Assembly: GCA_020543525.1 (NCBI GenBank)
Contig: JAHYIO010000001.1
Location: forward strand, 3,782,001 to 3,846,000
From: Coriolopsis trogii
Lineage: Eukaryota; Basidiomycota; Agaricomycetes; Polyporales; Polyporaceae
Reading direction: 5' to 3'
DNA: 64,000 nt
Below, in pieces: positions 47,628 through 59,310 of this stretch. The position numbers were made by a program, and so were the translations under genes. The stretch's first letter is position 1; each line of letters starts with the position of its first letter. The notes under the pieces were generated by a model. The model searched no databases, was not told where the DNA came from, and was given only the letters and a program-made list of their open reading frames with translations.

Positions 47628-50600
47628 TCAAGATGCAACGGACACAAGACCTATCTCCTCGATGAACTTGGCCTGATTAGAGTAAGGCACGTTCTTTGTG
47701 AGAGGGTCAGCCAATTGGTCCTCAGAAGCAACATAGTAGATCTCGACAGATCCCATCTCGACCTGTTCACGAAAGAAGTGATAACGGATCTCTATGTGCT
47801 TGGTGCTACGGTCAATGACTGGATTGACGGACAAGAATATTGAGCCTTGATTGTCGGGACACAAAGGCGTCAGATCAGTCACGTCATCTCTGAGTTCATC
47901 GCTGAAAGTCCTCAGCCATGCCAACTGACGACAAGTGTCGGAGGCCGCTTTATATTCCGCCTTAGTCGAGGAGAGCGAAATGGTAGGCTGACGCCTCGAT
48001 GCCCACGATACAGCACCACCTGCCATTAAGAAGACAAAGCCAGAGGTTGAGTGCTGATCATCACGGTCTTCCGCCCAGTCTGAATCTGAGTATGAGATTA
48101 GACCATCATTAGATGCTCCCTTGTAGCACAGCCGATACGCCTTTGTTCCCTGAAGGTAACACAGGACATACTTGGCATAGTTCATATGCGCTTCAGAGGG
48201 ATTGGCATTGTACTTGGACAACCATGTGACAGCGGAAGCAATGTCAGGGCGCGTCCCGAGCATGGCATACAAAAGACTGCCAATAAGACTCTGGTAGCGT
48301 TGCCTGAACGAATCGAAAGTGGGCTGATCGGTTTTCACCAAAACAGCACCAGCAGGGAGAGGAGTACGTGATGGTTTACAGTCAGCCATCTGGAAGCGCT
48401 CAAGGACAGACTGGATGTACTCTGCCTGGTTGATGTCCAGTGTTCGAGTAGAATGATCTCGAGTGATGCGAAGACCAAGGAAGCGCTTAACTGGTCCCAA
48501 GTCCGTCATCTTGTACTGCTTAGAAAGAGAGCGCTTGACGTGCTTGATGTGACTAGACTGATCGCCGATGAGAAGTAGATCGTCGACATAGAGTACGACA
48601 ATCGTTACATGTTCCTCCCCTTGTCGCCGATATACGTAGATCCTGGCATCAGAATAAGTCCGTTGGAATCCCAAGTCAAGAAGCGACTGATGAATCTTCG
48701 CATTCCATTGACGCGACGCCTGTTTAAGACCATAGATAGCCTTTTTGAGCAGACAGACGTGGTCTTCCTTCCCAGGAACAACCCAGCCTTCGGGCTGTTC
48801 CATGTAGATTTCCTCTGCGAGATTGCCATTCAGAAACATAGTCTTGACATTCATGGATTCAATGTCCCAGTCCTCAAGTGCAGTGTGCGCAAGAAGATAC
48901 CGGATAGACTCGAACCGCGCAACTGGAAAGAACATCTCATGATAGTCCTCACCCCATACTTGAGTAAAATCGCGAGCAACAAGACGAGCTTTGTACCGCC
49001 CATCATGTTTAATATCATAAACTCAGTGGTTTGAGACGACATGTCAACCTTTAGGATGAGGAACAAGTACCTAGGTCCTGTTCTCGATGAGCGAGTTATA
49101 CTCCGACTTCTCAGCTTCACGCCACTTAGGAGCATCAGATGATCCCATGGCCTCCTTGTGGGATTGAGGAACACCAGCTTTCGACTGAGCAGCAGCAAGA
49201 AAAGCGAGGAAAATTTCTGCCTCCCACTGATCTCCATCCGGATCTGTCCGAGTGTTGACATGAACCGGGTTCTCGTCGCCATAGATATTGTCCTAAGTCC
49301 TACTTAGGTGGGAAATGCCTGCTTTGTCACAACAAGGATGGTCATGAGCAATGCTAGGCTGATTATCTCCCACTGGTCTGTTACGACCACGATGGTGAGG
49401 AGGATGAGGAGCAGGAACAGGCGGTGGTGTTGGAGGATGATCAGGGGCATTAGCCTGAGCAGGTGCTTCAGGCGCATCATCGTCTACAGAGTGATCAAGC
49501 GGTGATGGGACATCAAGCGGAATGGGAAGGGGAATGTCCAGGATGTCATTGGGATCAACTAAGTCAGAGTCGTTGTTCGAGGACTCATCCAACTGGTCAT
49601 TCACAAACAGATTATCACTGGGGGTGACAGGTTGATTGCCAGGAATTTTACGTGCAGGGAAAGACTCTTCATCCAATGTCACATTGCAAGACACGACGAT
49701 AGAGTGGGTGGCCGGATTCCAAAAACGATACCCCTTAGAACCCTGCTCATACCCCACGAAGATCATTTCGACTGCCTTCTTGTTGAGCTTCCCTTTGCGC
49801 TTCGCCTTTTGCACATGCACAAAGGCTTTGCACCCAAACACGCAAAAGTAGGAGACATCCGGTATAGTACTGTCCCACAATGTGATAGGGCATTGCCATT
49901 TGTGTCGTCACATAGGTTGACGATTGTAGATATGAACGGCTGCATCGATGGTGAGTTGCCAGAAACCGTGACTAAGTCTAGCCTGATGTAATATATACAA
50001 GGCCTTCTCGGTGATTGTACGGTTCCAGCGTTCAGCACGTCCATTCTGTTGAGGCGAACCCGCAACTGTCTTCTGGTGCTCGATGCCATGCGAACGAAGA
50101 AGCTCGCTGAACTCGCTAGACGTATATTCCCCCCCTCGATCAGAGCGGACTTTCTTGATCTTTTTACTGGTCTGAGTCTCAGCCCATGCCTTATAGTTGA
50201 GGAATGCTTTGATAGCATCCGACTTGTGCTTAAAATAGTAGGCGTGAGCAAGACTAGAGTAGTCATCAATGAAACCGGCAAAATACTTCCATCCTCCGAT
50301 AGCCTGAGTATGCATCGGTCCATCGAGGTCTGTATGGATGAGCTCGAGAACTTTAGTCGCATGCTTCTCAGAAGGTGGGAAGGGGGCACAAGTGGATTTG
50401 CCAAAGGCACATCCATCACATGGCTCTTCATCCGCAGGATCAACGGCATCAACTCCCTTGGTGTTCTTAGGAAGATGTTGCAGCACGTCCTTGCCCGCAT
50501 GACCAAAGCAATGATGCCAGGTCTTGAAGCAATGGACATTGAGGTGGACACGCTGACCATTACGGAGTTTGAGGAGCGTCCAGTACGTGTTGCTATTTGG

Positions 50601-50800
50601 GTTGTACCTTGCCTCAAGGATCTTTCGACCCATGATACGAATCATCGAACCATGTTTGACAGCACCATCAGGTAGCTTGTCAAAGATACACTTGCGACCT
50701 TTGCCTTGGAACAAGGAATAACCCAAGATAAGGAGGAGAGGGGATACATCCTGAGCGGTAGGTAACCGACCGGTAGGATATATCCTAAGTGTACTGCAGC
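47628..50800 (-). mobile_element. Decayed Ty1/copia retrotransposon: integrase and reverse transcriptase/RNase H, gag and protease missing
   Basis: On the minus strand: pre-integrase and HHCC finger (HHCFGH, then CDGCAFGK) at about 50540-50390; integrase core with HTDLDGP, FIDDYS and GSPQQNGRAERWNRT; a linker; then reverse transcriptase with KAIYGLKQASRQW and YVDDLLL, and RNase H with SDSDWAED, KAEYKAASD and STKHIEIRYHFFRE, ending at 47628. A TGA at 49908-49910 interrupts the integrase frame, more stops lie between 49292 and 48935, and the part upstream of the pre-integrase domain is replaced at about 50750-50800 by unrelated repeats, so gag, protease and the 5' LTR are absent. The element cannot move by itself. 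Confidence 0.88.
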
Positions 50801-50806
50801 GCCTCG

Positions 50807-50925
50807 TGTATGTATCCACTGAGGCAGTTGAGCGCCCTAGTAAGGATGCATCCGCTCAATGTATGTATCCACTGAGGCTGTTGAGCGCCCTATGGATGCA
50901 TCCATTGAGGCCGTGGAGTGCAAGA
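50807..50925. repeat. Short tandem repeat at the copia breakpoint
   Basis: Units built on TGTATGTATCCACTGAGGC, GTTGAGCGCCCTA and GGATGCATCC repeat about two and a half times with a period of about 60 bp. The array begins where recognisable copia sequence ends. Confidence 0.65.
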
Positions 50926-52362
50926 CAGATGCACCCGATCATAGTGCCTCCACTTCCTCAGAACAGAGATGCTCGCGCAGAATTCACTGACTCAGAGCCG
51001 CGGAGTCTTCTGTCCTCCTTTACAGGCACAAAGACCGATGGAGAGTCGAACAAGATGGCAGACACTCCCGCGGGAGAATGATTGACTGGTTGAGAGAACG
51101 TCAGCTTGGAATACACACCAGAACGCGACGGACGCACCATGAGACACCGCAAGCAAAATTCGTCCGTCATCACCCAGAGCACGGACATACTCGATCAGCA
51201 CCCCCAGTTTCTCCGCCATACTCGAGCTCTGAGCTTCCATACGTGTTGGAGGTTGATTCGACCAATCCCCACGGAACACCTTCGCCATCTGACTGACGAG
51301 CCGGACCGTCTTCCCCTGCTCTGCAGGCTCAGGTGACACCAGGACAGGAACGCTCGGATCAGGCGAGAAGAACGACGAGGGCAACTTGGGCACCGGCACC
51401 CGCGTCACGTGCGTGAACAGGACCAACCGCGGACGGCAAGTGGCCTCCAACTTCTGCAGCCCATCCTCCGTCTGGGTATGGGTCAAACAGCCGCTCTGTA
51501 CACTCGTGGCACGGGTCGCGCAGTGAATAACGGCCTCTCTCTCGTGCGTGCGTGTCGACAACGAGACCGCAACCGAGACCATCGACTCGGGGCTTGCCGT
51601 GGTGGACGCAACGGCTCTGGCAGGCGGGATGAGAGGCGCAAGCTGCCCCCGTCAACGGGGGATACAGTGTCCGTCCGTTGAGGATGTGGGTGAGTCAAGA
51701 AGGTTCGCCAGTCCACTCGCAGCCGGGGAGCTGAACACCGAGTCTGGATGAGGGCGCAGATCGCGTGCAGAAAGAAGCCCGATGCGGTTGCTGAATGAAA
51801 GACCGTCCATGTCTGTGTGCCTGGCCACTGGTCTTATGCCAAAAGCCTTGTCTCCCTTAGGCAGACCTTACGGACCTCTTTGACGGGCGGGATTGACGGT
51901 TACCAAAAGCCTCGTCTCCAGGTTTGAGCAGTCTCGAGAGTCTGGTTGAGGTTGGATGTGAGCGTGACAGGAAGGACACCTTTGGCAAAGTTGCATGGAC
52001 GTTGACCGCTCAGAGTTTTCTTGGCAGGTCAAAAAAAAGAAGCTGTTAGAGGGCACGTAGCGCACACGAGAGCGTCCGAGAGGGCATACTGACGCGGCAG
52101 AACATGCAGCCCTGCCCGATCCTCCCCTACGAACAATGGAGAGTCACCTTCTCCTGGAGTGGAGAATGCGTAGGGCGGCAAGGAGGGGTAAAAATCGCAC
52201 TAAAGAGATTCCACAGAAATCACGCCCGTTGCGGATGCAGTGCGAGTTTCACCAGAATGATTATCATGAGAGTACAGTAGAAACGGCGTCCTGCAGAAGA
52301 ATGAAGATTTACATGCACAATCAGACCGTACAGCGCGCACACATCCAGCCTGTCATGTTCCC
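50926..52362. other. Region without a recognised gene
   Basis: A 196-codon minus frame (51582-50992) has no family motif and overlaps other frames; otherwise nothing was seen. Confidence 0.35.
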
Positions 52363-52365
52363 GTC

Positions 52366-52428
52366 CTCCTCTCCGTCCTCCTCTCCGTCCTCCTCTCCGT
52401 CCTCCTCTCCGTCCTCCTCTCCGTCCTC
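52366..52428. repeat. 12-bp minisatellite, about five copies
   Basis: The unit CGTCCTCCTCTC is repeated head to tail about five times almost without change, a polypyrimidine tract that could form triplex DNA. Confidence 0.85.
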
Positions 52429-52632
52429 CCTCTTTTACCTCGCTCCTCGCTCTTCCCATTGCACCCGTCCCACACTTTTAGCCAAACGTATCGCACCACT
52501 ACTGTTTTTCTGTGTAAATCGTTAGCATGCACTCCGCTCCTCGTCTAATGTACGTACATGTTCTCGTTCGCGCATTTGCGATCTTTGCAATGAGAGCGTG
52601 AGCAATGTCGCGAGAACTAGGTGTATTTGCAC

Positions 52633-52869
52633 TCACCAATCGTCCACCTCCATCACATTGGGGTCGTCGACGTCCATGCCATCGTCCTCCTCCTCCTCCT
52701 CCTCCGGAGGGTCTACGTCCATCTTGTCCTCACAAACCCACATGGGGTTGTCGTCGCTCGCCCCGGCGGCGGCAGGCGCGACGGTTCCCACCCTGCTCCC
52801 TCCTCCCCCCACAATCGGCCCCAGGACTGCGCCGAAGTTTATGATGTTGATTTGGATGACAGATGTCAT
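52633..52869 (-). CDS. Small acidic hypothetical protein
   Basis: An uninterrupted 78-codon frame starting MTSVIQINIINFGAVLGPIVGGGG and ending in a strongly acidic tail (PPEEEEEEDDGMDVDDPNVMEVDDW). The tail is rich in Met-Asp-Val-Asp repeats. No family is assigned, and it may be noise or a fragment of a larger mobile-element gene. Confidence 0.28.
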   Translation of the reverse strand: MTSVIQINIINFGAVLGPIVGGGGSRVGTVAPAAAGASDDNPMWVCEDKMDVDPPEEEEEEDDGMDVDDPNVMEVDDW

Positions 52870-53980
52870 GATGTTTGGGGCGAGGCAGCGTGGTGGTACA
52901 AGGAGTGGTAGAGTTGTGGTAGGCAGTAGTGGAGGTGTATTCTCGCAGTGGTCGGGTGCTGAGACGATGCACGACGCGGGAAAACGCGTCGAGAGTCTGC
53001 TCGCGCGATGCGAACGAGCTTCAATGCGGTCCTGCATCCCTTGAGCTGCACTGCAGCAAGCCCGGCGTCTTCCGATGGTGCTTCGCTGCAGTATTGCCTG
53101 CTTATCTCATGATTGGACGCCGTCAGTCTTCCTACGCAGCAACTTGTCAGTGACAAGCATGTCTAGCATTGCTACCTTGGACGCCCTCAAAGTCACAGGG
53201 AGCCAGCCTTACATGCAGGTAGTATGTGCACATCTCGGTAGTCCATCACAGAAGGTCGTGAACACCAAACGTTGAACCCGCATCTCTCGAACTTGCCATG
53301 TGTTCTGACATTAGCTGCTGTCCAATGCACCGGGAAGGTAGTATGTTCTGGGCATGTCAAGATCATCAGTGCATTCATTGTGAGTATTCTAAAGAATGAC
53401 CTCACTGGCCTTGTCGCACTCCAGCCGAGAGCCGCCAATGTGCCGTTTTGACTTCGCGGGGGTGGCTGTGCCCATTTGTCGCTCTGTTCCTGATCTCCTA
53501 GTAATGTCAGGCTGTGTAAAGATGCCACGCTGCATGTCAGCTATCTCAAAAATCAGCGTCGCTTGCCAGCCGGGGGTGCTTGGATCACGGCAAGCCCTGG
53601 CCGAGGCCTAGCTAGCGCTTGCTCCCAAGTCGTGCAGCACCAAACTCTTGCAGTCGTGTTTCGAGTTGCTGAGTACTCTGCTAGCTCGGTGGCATATCTT
53701 AGCATCGTAAGAGCCCTTTCTGCAACCAACTATGGCTACAACAGGGCTACCAACAAGGTGTACCACATGTATGAAACCACGCAGGAATAGTAGCGCCCAT
53801 CCCGGTGACACAGCAGTGGCCGTCAGCCGGGGTAGGCCGGGGCCCGGCACGGGCTTGCTGTGATCCGAGCACCCCCGGCTGGCGAGCGACGCTGACTTTT
53901 GAGTTAGCTAGTAAGGAGAGTCAGCCCACACAGCAGCGCACAACGAGGACGAAACGTGGCAAAAAGTCACATCGCGCGAG

Positions 53981-55845
53981 CTAATCTACATCTTCAACCT
54001 CAGTTGGTCGTTTCATCCACTTACGCAACATCGCAAGACCCCGCTCCCACTTCGCTTCCTTGCGCTCCATTGTGTGCCCTGTCGCCTCGAAGCTTGCCTG
54101 CATTTGCATGTCACAGTCGTAATAGCGAAACAGTCCGCCGGCAGAGTATTGCGTCATCGACATGCGCGTCTCGCCTTTGGCAATGGCGAGGTTGGAGTGC
54201 TCAAGTATGGTGGAAGGAATAAAGTAGGTCGTATAGGGCGGAACGGAGACAACCAGGTGTAGTTTCCAAAGAACAACTTGTCCGCTCTTCTTATAGTCAA
54301 AGTTCCCAAACACTGTGACGCAGCAAAGACCCCATGCGAGGTTGTACTGATCAAGGTGGGGAACAGTGACGACGCGAGGTCCTAGGTTGAAAGTCACAGT
54401 GGCAAAAACGCTGCCTTTCCAGTGGCGAATCAGCTCCGGCTGCTTCTCGCAGATGCTGTCAAGCACCTGCTTGTAGTATCCGTGCAGCGGGTTGGCGTAC
54501 GCCTGGAGCATGGCTAGCATCGGAGAGCGGATAAGCGGGGATAAACACAAAACAGCAGAGTACACACCGCTGCCGAAGTTCGCTACTTGGGTAACCGAAT
54601 GAGAACAGCACAGTTTGGCCAGCATGATCTTTGCCCGCGTTGATTTGCACGCCACGTTCATTGGACGCTGTAGCCACGCGTGAGTAGGGTCCAGCAAGGT
54701 GCATGAAGCGCATATACCGGCTGCCTGCCTCCCATAGATATTCCCGTTGCGAGCGTGGCATATGTGCCTCGCCTATGCTCTTTGTTGCCCGTCGCTCCAA
54801 GGTACTCGTGGGCCTTGTTCAGTTTTGCCTCAATGTTTTGTAGCATTTTACGCCATTCGGAGTTGATGGGCGGCACCAGGAGCATTAGCAAATTCCCCTC
54901 TTCGTCGATGATCTTCAGTGTTTTCCTGCGCTAGTCAGCATAGAGATATGGGTCTGAATCAGCTTATACTCACTTGCCATCGTAGTTCACCATCTGCATG
55001 CCTCACACATCCTCCAATCTTGCGCCTTTAGGTGTCCTGCAGGACGGCGTGTCCTTCTCTGTATATCCCCCTCCAGCGACGCCCACAATGTCTTCAGCGA
55101 ACTGATAGTCCACATGCATCTCCGTCGCCTCCGCAGCGCGTCGAGAGGTGATACCTTTTGGGGGATATGTGGGAATGGGATTGCCGTGGCCATCAAGGAG
55201 GGGCAGTGCTCCTCCAGCATTTGCCTGGGTCGCCTGCGCCCGCAACTTAGCCTTGTACTTCTTGTTGCACTGACTCGCTCCCCATCTCCGGCCTGAGATC
55301 TTCGTGTGGACCAGGGGAGTCCGCCCACTCTGTATACAGGCATCGCGATCATCATCATTTGCGCTGTGACCATCCGCGTCGAAGGGGGGCAGAGCGGCCC
55401 GACGGTGCACTGACTGATTCCCTGCCCTGCGCTTTCGCTTCCCATTAGTTTGTCCGCCTGTCTTTGTCAGATTGGGGAGAACATCGGGGCGCGTCGGGGC
55501 ATCAGTGTGGCTCGCAGGCGCATTGTCGTACTCAGATTCCGTCGACGCCACACTTCCCCAGCTTGCCGAGTTCCAATTGATCCCTTCACCCGCCTGCAAT
55601 GCCTCAGTGCCCACATTGTTATCTCCGTCAGGAGATGCTCCGTTGTCGTTGTCGTCGCCACTCGGGAAGGGGTCCTCAGCGCGTTCAAATGCCTCCCGAG
55701 CAAGGCCTTCAATGTCACAGCTAGTCTGAACGACGCAAATGCCCACCTCTGGCATCATATAAGGCGAGAACTCTTTGCCACCGCGAAGCCTCTGGATCCA
55801 CGCATGAGCATGAGCATGAACTGATAAGTGTGTTAGAGCGCGCAC
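53981..55845 (-). pseudogene. Fungal TET/JBP-family 2OG-Fe(II) dioxygenase gene, with an internal nonsense codon
   Basis: Minus strand. A low-complexity N-terminal exon (acidic and Lys/Arg stretches; GRRWGASQCNKKYKAKLRAQ) ends at the 54974 donor; the next exon (54925-54718) reads PPINSEWRKMLQNIEAKLNKAHEYL and HRRGTYATLATGISMGG. The last exons carry VFATVTFNLGPRVVTVPHLDQYN (Fe(II) HxD), GLCCVTVFGNFDYKKSGQVVLWKLHLVVSVPP, STILEHSN (distal His) and GETRMSMTQYSAGGLFR (2OG-binding Arg). This is the pattern of the TET/JBP expansions of mushroom fungi, enzymes that oxidise 5-methylcytosine or related bases in DNA. All metal and cosubstrate residues remain, but a TGA at 55003-55005 interrupts the first exon in frame, with coding sense resuming right after it (GMQMVNYDG). 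An upstream stretch at about 55973-55878 (SRCAFKSCNGMVSF) may be an earlier exon. Confidence 0.75.
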
Positions 55846-56645
55846 CCTCCCGACATTGCGTATACCTGCAAGCTGAATACCAGCTTCTCATTAATCACGC
55901 TGCCGCAATCGGTCGCAGAAAAGCTCACCATGCCGTTGCAGGACTTGAAGGCGCACCTCGACCTGTAGTGGGGTATGGAGGATCGTCAGCACGCATTCAT
56001 TAGATGGCGGGCGAGGCGCACGCCGCCTGATGGCAATGTCGGGCACAGGCCGGCGAGCACCCCCTGCGCAAGTTGCAAATTGCTCACCTTGGAGCTGAAC
56101 ACGCCCGCTGGAATCTAGGTCAAGGCGAAAGGTCGTCAGCGCGTGCAGATTAGAGATGGCGTGTGGAGGCGCACTCCGCGAATGGCAAGGTCGGCATCAA
56201 CGCCGGCGCGCGACCTCCACATGAAGAACAAGTCCTCTCACCTTTGTACTCGCCCGCGGATGAGTCAAGATAGGCTAGAAAAGCCACGTACTATCAGCTC
56301 AGAGGAATGATGAACATGTCGCTGGGGCCGCACCGCCAATGGTAAAATGGGCATCAGGCCGGCACACGACCCCTGCATGACCAGAGGACTCACATTGTAT
56401 GGTGCAGTTGGGCACACAGTGTGGCTGAGATTTGATGGTCCTCGGTGGATGTTTGGGCCGAGGGTTCCCTTGTCTGCAAGGACTGTCTGATTGCTGTCGC
56501 AACGGGTGAAGAGAGGCGGTCAGGGAGACGGTTGACTTTATATAGCAGGCCCTGGCGTGAGAAGTCGGCACTTCATCACTTGGAAGCTCGCGACGTGCGC
56601 ACGAATCCATGCTAGGTCCGCGCGGCGCTGTTTCACTCAATGTTG
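55846..56645. other. Upstream flank of the TET/JBP gene
   Basis: Contains the possible extra exon mentioned above and direct repeats of GTCAGCGCG, GGCGAGGCGCAC and GGCAATGTCGGGCA type at about 55985-56240 (two to three copies with a period near 130 bp). No other gene was seen. Confidence 0.4.
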
Positions 56646-57092
56646 TGATGAACTCTGAACCTGGAAGGCTTGGAGCGACCTGTAAGTCACACAAAGAGAG
56701 ATCTTCAGTCAGTGAGCGAACGACTGAAGAGCAGAGGGGCAAACAGACTGCTTTATATACTGGAGAGAAGAGTGCATGAGTAAGCGAATGAAGCAGTCAC
56801 ATGTTAACCATAGAGCGATGAGTAAGAGTCCATACTCGGCGTATGAGTAAGAGCCGAGAGTATTCTGAGTAAGACATAAGGTCTAGAATGTTCCGGTGCA
56901 TTGTAGAACGCACAGGAAGACAAGGGAACCATATGGTCATGGGAATGTACAGTAGTTTCGTAGAGAAAACCATATATGGTAAGTAGAAACACAGCCTATA
57001 GTAAGCGCTATCTAAACATAGGTAAATATGACCATACAAAGGTTGTGTGCACAACTCCGGACCGGTAGAGCCGTAAATCCAGAATGTCAACA
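56646..57092 (-). repeat. Solo copia LTR with perfect 5-bp target duplication
   Basis: 447 bp, about 90% or more identical by eye to the LTR at 47050-47616 apart from the 120-bp duplication there. It is flanked by TGTTG on both sides (56641-56645 and 57093-57097). No primer-binding site or polypurine tract adjoins it, so it is a solo LTR left by recombination between the two LTRs of a former full element. Confidence 0.9.
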
Positions 57093-57233
57093 TGTTGTCC
57101 ATTACCGAAAGAGAATTAGTGCATTAACTCGAAACCCACTACTCGACTTCAATTGGCATCTGACATCTCAGTTCTAAGTGCACCCTGCATCAGGAGTGAG
57201 TACGCGTAGTGGGCCTCGCGACCAGACACTCAC

Positions 57234-57639
57234 CACATCAACGGCTCCCTGAACATGATCATCGTACTTGTCAATGAGGCAGGTGTACCGGTGCGCCTGC
57301 CTTAAGTGGTTGGTCAGCAAGAGCATGTATTTGGCCTCTCTAAACTTACTTGCGCGCATATGCAGCCGGACCTCCCTCCCCATCTCCTTCGCGATTGTGT
57401 GCCACCTGCCACCAATGCTTCTGCCGATAGCCAAAGAAGGGGAAGGTGCGTCGCATCTCTGCCTTGAAGATAACTACTTCCTCTTCCCAACGCCGTGATA
57501 CCGCACTCGAACGAAACCAATGGACACGACGAGCTTCAAGAGGATGAGCTATAGATGGCGGAAGAGGCACAGCCAGTAACGCACCATCTTCATAGAACGC
57601 CTGATAGCATGGATCGACTTCAGAATCCACAGACAACAA
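57234..57639 (-). pseudogene. C-terminal remnant of a KDZ (Kyakuja-Dileera-Zisupton) transposase
   Basis: Minus-strand exons about 57639-57350 and 57300-57234. The first reads RRVHWFRSSAVSRRWEEEVVIFKAEMRRTFPFFGYRQKHWWQVA and GPAAYARK; after a GT-AG intron the frame continues QAHRYTCLIDKYDDHVQGA. Basidiomycete KDZ transposases end with this succession (V-WFRARA-RDRW-EEV-ILEEE-RR, W..., AYA-KQA-y). The catalytic core is not in the window upstream, so it is a 3' remnant. In mushroom genomes KDZ transposons are associated with TET/JBP genes, as here. Confidence 0.65.
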
Positions 57640-59310
57640 GTTACCCCAGAACCATTACGTCTCTTGCTTGCTCTGTCCTAGGTTTGCTCGAGTGACTCCT
57701 GGAGGACGGCTGGATCCTCGAGGACGACGGGACCAGACCGCGTAAGTGGACGAGAGAGATATCGCCACCGTGTGAGCAGGGGAAGGGCTTCTAGGCCTCT
57801 CAACTCCTGGCTTGGTCTCTGACTCTGGGGCTGGCTCTGAACTTTGTTCAACCGACTTTGGTGTTGACTCCATCAAGTCCGCCTGGTCAGATTCACATTC
57901 AGCAGCGGGTTCGCTTTGCGCACATGGTAGATGCACAGGTTGGGATTGTGTCGACCACGAGCAGAACGCTGGCTTGTGGGGAAGGGGGCTCGACGTGTTG
58001 GAGGGTCGTTCATAGGCAGGATGGGATATGAGGTGTTCGGCGCCAGTGCAAGCAATGGAGGATACGTATAGCGTGAAGGTTGTGAGGGCAGAGTAGGATA
58101 ATGGTAGTGATAACTATTGCCGCGAGCAAAATCTCGCCATGGAGAGTTGGAGGAGTGCCCACAAGCAAACACATGTCCATGGTTACGTACTCATTGCTGA
58201 ACAATCTGGAGTGAACGCTACCGCGTTGGCAAGAGATGCTTCCGCTGATTATACATGTGGTACGCGACTGGTCGCTGCACGACGGTTGCGATCATGCTGG
58301 AACTGTGGTGCAGTAGTGTGGTCCGATGAAGGCTGGAGCAGGCCTCGGCGTAGACATCCGCCAAAATGCGTACTTGATATCACGATGATTCGAGTAGGGG
58401 TCGGTGTGTATGCAGGCGACGCTCCGTAGCGTCTTTGAAGGAAGGTATTGCTTCGTATAAAGAGAAAGAGTCCACAGCGCCCGACTCAAATGGGCTGTCG
58501 ACGATCAGGCCTTGCAGGCAAAGCGCAAGAATGACAGGACCGTACCATTCCTGTCTATCTTGGGTCAGTAACCACCCGCAAGCTAGGCTTAGCAGGATCG
58601 CGTGCGGACCGCGAGCTAGGCTCTGCGGGCATCTGTAGTCCATTTTGAGGGTACTTACCGGATCGACTTGCCCATCTGCATCCTAACCCACTCTATGGAC
58701 TATATGCCTTCTGCATCCTCCTTCCTGTAGTTCCAAAATTCCCCCGAAAGTTCATATCTTTAAGCTGCCTGTTGATAAGGCGCATGCTCTCGTTCCTCGC
58801 AAATGCAGCAACGACTTGCCTGTACGTCGCTGGCGGTCGACATAAGGCGTCCGGATCCATGAAGGAATGTACGTGGCGGTAACTTCTGATTCAACAAGTT
58901 CCCCCCCCGCGACGATCAGAGGACATCAGAGAGAGCATCCCCATCGAGCAAAGTGATGAGGGACAGTAGCTCAGCACACAGCCCATAGACAGCCGCCAAG
59001 AAGCTAGCCATTCGAGCTCCGCGACGGAGTTCGGTTCCCGCTACCCAGACATATTAGGCAACTCAGACACCGATTGTCGGCCAGAATCACGCCGGCCGGC
59101 GGGAACATAGCCACAGTTTCTCGCCATCCATTCTATGGTTGAGTTTGAAATGTCGCAAGATGTACCAAGAATGTCTATATATATTCAGCACTACCGCTCC
59201 CTGTACCAAGTGTTCTATTCTTCCAATTGGGCGTTCCCTGAACCGTTCACCCGATGGCATAAGTACTGATTCTCTACCTCCGTGCTGAGTCGACATGCCC
59301 GATAAGGTCC
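57640..59310. other. Spacer between the KDZ remnant and the cysteine-finger gene
   Basis: Short frames only; a Ser/Glu/Pro-rich minus frame (57936-57655) might belong to the KDZ gene but has no motif. Confidence 0.35.

Noticed and set aside
50992..51582. A 196-codon minus frame next to the copia element
   Set aside because: No conserved motif; not linked to the retrotransposon domains, and other frames overlap.
46564..57092. Taking the LTRs at 47050-47616 and 56646-57092 as the two ends of one element
   Set aside because: The right LTR has its own perfect 5-bp duplication and no primer-binding site inside, the left LTR differs by a 120-bp duplication, and unrelated genes lie between; they are separate insertions.
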